From the NCBI RefSeq assembly GCF_014851685.1, contig NZ_JACVAC010000005.1, positions 275,375-339,374 on the forward strand: 64,000 nucleotides of DNA. The letters run 5' to 3'. Of the stretch, positions 63,086 through 64,000 are shown piece by piece (positions within the stretch are counted from its first letter, which is position 1; each line of letters starts with the position of its first letter). Source of the stretch: Pseudomonas sp. PDM05 (GTDB taxonomy: Bacteria; Pseudomonadota; Gammaproteobacteria; Pseudomonadales; Pseudomonadaceae). The position numbers and the translations under genes were made by a program. Below the pieces are notes generated by a model. It was not told the DNA's origin and made no database searches. It saw only the letters and a list, made by a program, of their open reading frames with translations.

Positions 63086-63826
63086 ATGAAACAGCATCGG
63101 TTGGCGGCGGCGGTGGCCCTGGTTAGCCTGGTACTTGCGGGTTGTGATTCGCAGACCAGCGTAGAGCTGAAAACCCCGGCGCAGAAAGCTTCCTACGGCA
63201 TCGGCCTGAACATGGGCAAAAGCCTTGCCCAAGAAGGCATGGATGACCTGGATTCCAAAGCAGTAGCCCAAGGCATTGAAGATGCCGTCGGCAAGAAAGA
63301 GCAGAAGCTCAAAGACGACGAACTGGTTGAAGCGTTTGCCGCCCTGCAAAAGCGTGCTGAAGAACGCATGACCAAAATGAGCGAAGAGTCGGCAGCCGCC
63401 GGCAAGAAATTCCTCGAAGACAACGCCAAGAAAGACGGCGTCGTGACCACGGCTTCCGGCCTGCAGTACAAGATCATCAAGAAAGCCGACGGCGCCCAGC
63501 CCAAGCCGACCGACGTGGTGACTGTGCACTACACCGGCAAGCTCACCAACGGCACCACCTTTGACAGCTCCGTGGATCGCGGTAGCCCGATTGACCTGCC
63601 GGTCAGCGGTGTGATTCCGGGTTGGGTCGAAGGCCTGCAACTGATGCACGTAGGCGAGAAGGTCGAGCTGTTCATTCCTTCCGCATTGGCCTACGGCGAC
63701 CAGAGCCCGAGCCCGGCGATTCCAGCCAACTCCGTGCTGGTATTCGACCTGGAACTGTTGGCCATCAAGGACCCAGCCAAGGCTGAAGCCCCTGAGGCAC
63801 CTGCTGCACCCGCCGCCAAGAAGTAA
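63086..63826 (+). CDS. FKBP-type peptidyl-prolyl isomerase lipoprotein (Mip/FkpA-like)
   Basis: A 246-residue lipoprotein: signal MKQHRLAAAVALVSLVLAGC with lipobox LAGC (Cys20), an N-terminal helical dimerisation domain about 25-115 (ASYGIGLNMGKSLAQEGMDD; KQEQKLKDDELVEAF-type helices), and a C-terminal FKBP domain (SGLQYKIIKKADG; VTVHYTGKLTNGTTFDSS; GVIPGWVEGLQLMHVGEK). An Ala-Pro tail follows. It catalyses prolyl isomerisation and chaperones envelope proteins. AAGGAA precedes ATG 63086. Confidence 0.95.
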   Translation: MKQHRLAAAVALVSLVLAGCDSQTSVELKTPAQKASYGIGLNMGKSLAQEGMDDLDSKAVAQGIEDAVGKKEQKLKDDELVEAFAALQKRAEERMTKMSEESAAAGKKFLEDNAKKDGVVTTASGLQYKIIKKADGAQPKPTDVVTVHYTGKLTNGTTFDSSVDRGSPIDLPVSGVIPGWVEGLQLMHVGEKVELFIPSALAYGDQSPSPAIPANSVLVFDLELLAIKDPAKAEAPEAPAAPAAKK

Positions 63827-63840
63827 TCGGCGCCTGAACA

Positions 63841-63872
63841 CACAACGCCCCGTCTCGACGGGGCGTTGTTGT
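63841..63872 (+). terminator. Terminator after the FKBP gene
   Basis: CACAACGCCCCGTC-TCGAC-GGGGCGTTGTTGT: strong stem with a T-rich 3' end, 14 bases past the stop. Confidence 0.9.
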
Positions 63873-63874
63873 TT

Positions 63875-63895
63875 GTAGTGAGCGGGCTTGCCCCG
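63875..63895. repeat. Truncated copy of the long repeat
   Basis: GTAGTGAGCGGGCTTGCCCC matches the outer end of the repeat at 27297-27430 and then stops abruptly at the IS edge. Confidence 0.7.
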
Positions 63896-64000
63896 GTACA
63901 AACCGGGGACATCGTTTACATATCTAACCGGGGACATGGTTTACAGGTTAATACGCATGATCAGGAGGTAACTGATCATGCCCTGGAACCAAGAGTCTCC
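63896..64000 (+). mobile_element. Left edge of an IS481-like insertion sequence (partial)
   Basis: Two 20-base copies of AACCGGGGACAT(C/G)GTTTACA at 63901-63920 and 63926-63945, separated by TATCT, lie upstream of a transposase-like start. This motif is familiar from the ends of IS481-family elements. The element continues past the window. Confidence 0.6.
63978..64000 (+). CDS. Transposase start (IS481-like), truncated by the window end
   Basis: AGGAGG at 63963-63968 and ATG 63978 open a frame beginning MPWNQES. IS481-type transposases often start MPW. Only seven residues are visible, so the call rests on the upstream repeats. Confidence 0.5.

Noticed and set aside
63069..63088. Six-codon leader (MNKEIA) overlapping the FKBP start
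   Set aside because: It has no ribosome site of its own and its AAGGAA is simply the ribosome site of the FKBP gene.

Overview
The window is a high-GC gammaproteobacterial chromosome segment that reads as the Pseudomonas fluorescens group. The grounds are protein-level similarity, the local gene order (htpG - dienelactone hydrolase - fabB/fabA - hybrid kinase operon - gpsA - acyl-CoA synthetase - thioesterase resembles the PA1596-PA1623 stretch of P. aeruginosa PAO1 as I remember it), and the many REP pairs with the GTGGGAGCGGGCTTG core typical of this group. No plasmid or phage backbone is seen.

Layout. 0-20 kb is mostly core: the htpG end, dienelactone hydrolase, pirin, OsmC protein, fabAB, a three-gene operon joining an outer-membrane receptor, a periplasmic binding-type protein and a hybrid histidine kinase, gpsA, a SixA phosphatase, an acyl-CoA synthetase/thioesterase/hydrolase run, an AI-2E-type transporter and an OmpR/EnvZ-type pair. 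20-28 kb holds pyrF, two oxidoreductases, a MocR regulator, a chemoreceptor and a hydrolase. 28.5-29 kb has a doubled tRNA-Glu/tRNA-Gly block. 29-40 kb holds a secreted dipeptidase, a lipoprotein, a repeat-associated deletion scar (phospholipase D remnant next to an AlaX editing enzyme), a LysR regulator, a FadE-type dehydrogenase, a transglutaminase-like protein, a GST and an ABC-2 exporter. 40-47.6 kb holds transporters (TetR/MFS pair, TDT family, MFS-PlsC fusion, a Gdx guanidinium exporter under a guanidine-II riboswitch, a bile-acid-symporter-family protein) and rdgC.

47.7-63 kb is the accessory part. A tRNA-Val/tRNA-Asp cassette with its terminator is present twice, at 47.7 and 53.1 kb. 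Between the copies lie a small two-ORF cassette of different composition and a complete iron-uptake/signalling module (FecI-type sigma, FecR-type regulator, FpvA/FhuE-type receptor) with Fur-like boxes. After the second copy come a BCCT transporter, a CocE/NonD hydrolase, a LysR regulator, an MFS transporter, a 38-residue membrane protein and a membrane-anchored catalase-fold/di-haem cytochrome pair. An FKBP-type isomerase lipoprotein closes the accessory block. The window ends in the left edge of an IS481-like element inserted in a repeat.

The least explained items are the OM receptor-periplasmic protein-hybrid kinase operon, the two-ORF cassette wedged into the tRNA terminator, the catalase-fold/cytochrome pair, and the BCCT-CocE catabolic set. 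All functional calls rest on reading motifs and gene order by eye; no database search was run.
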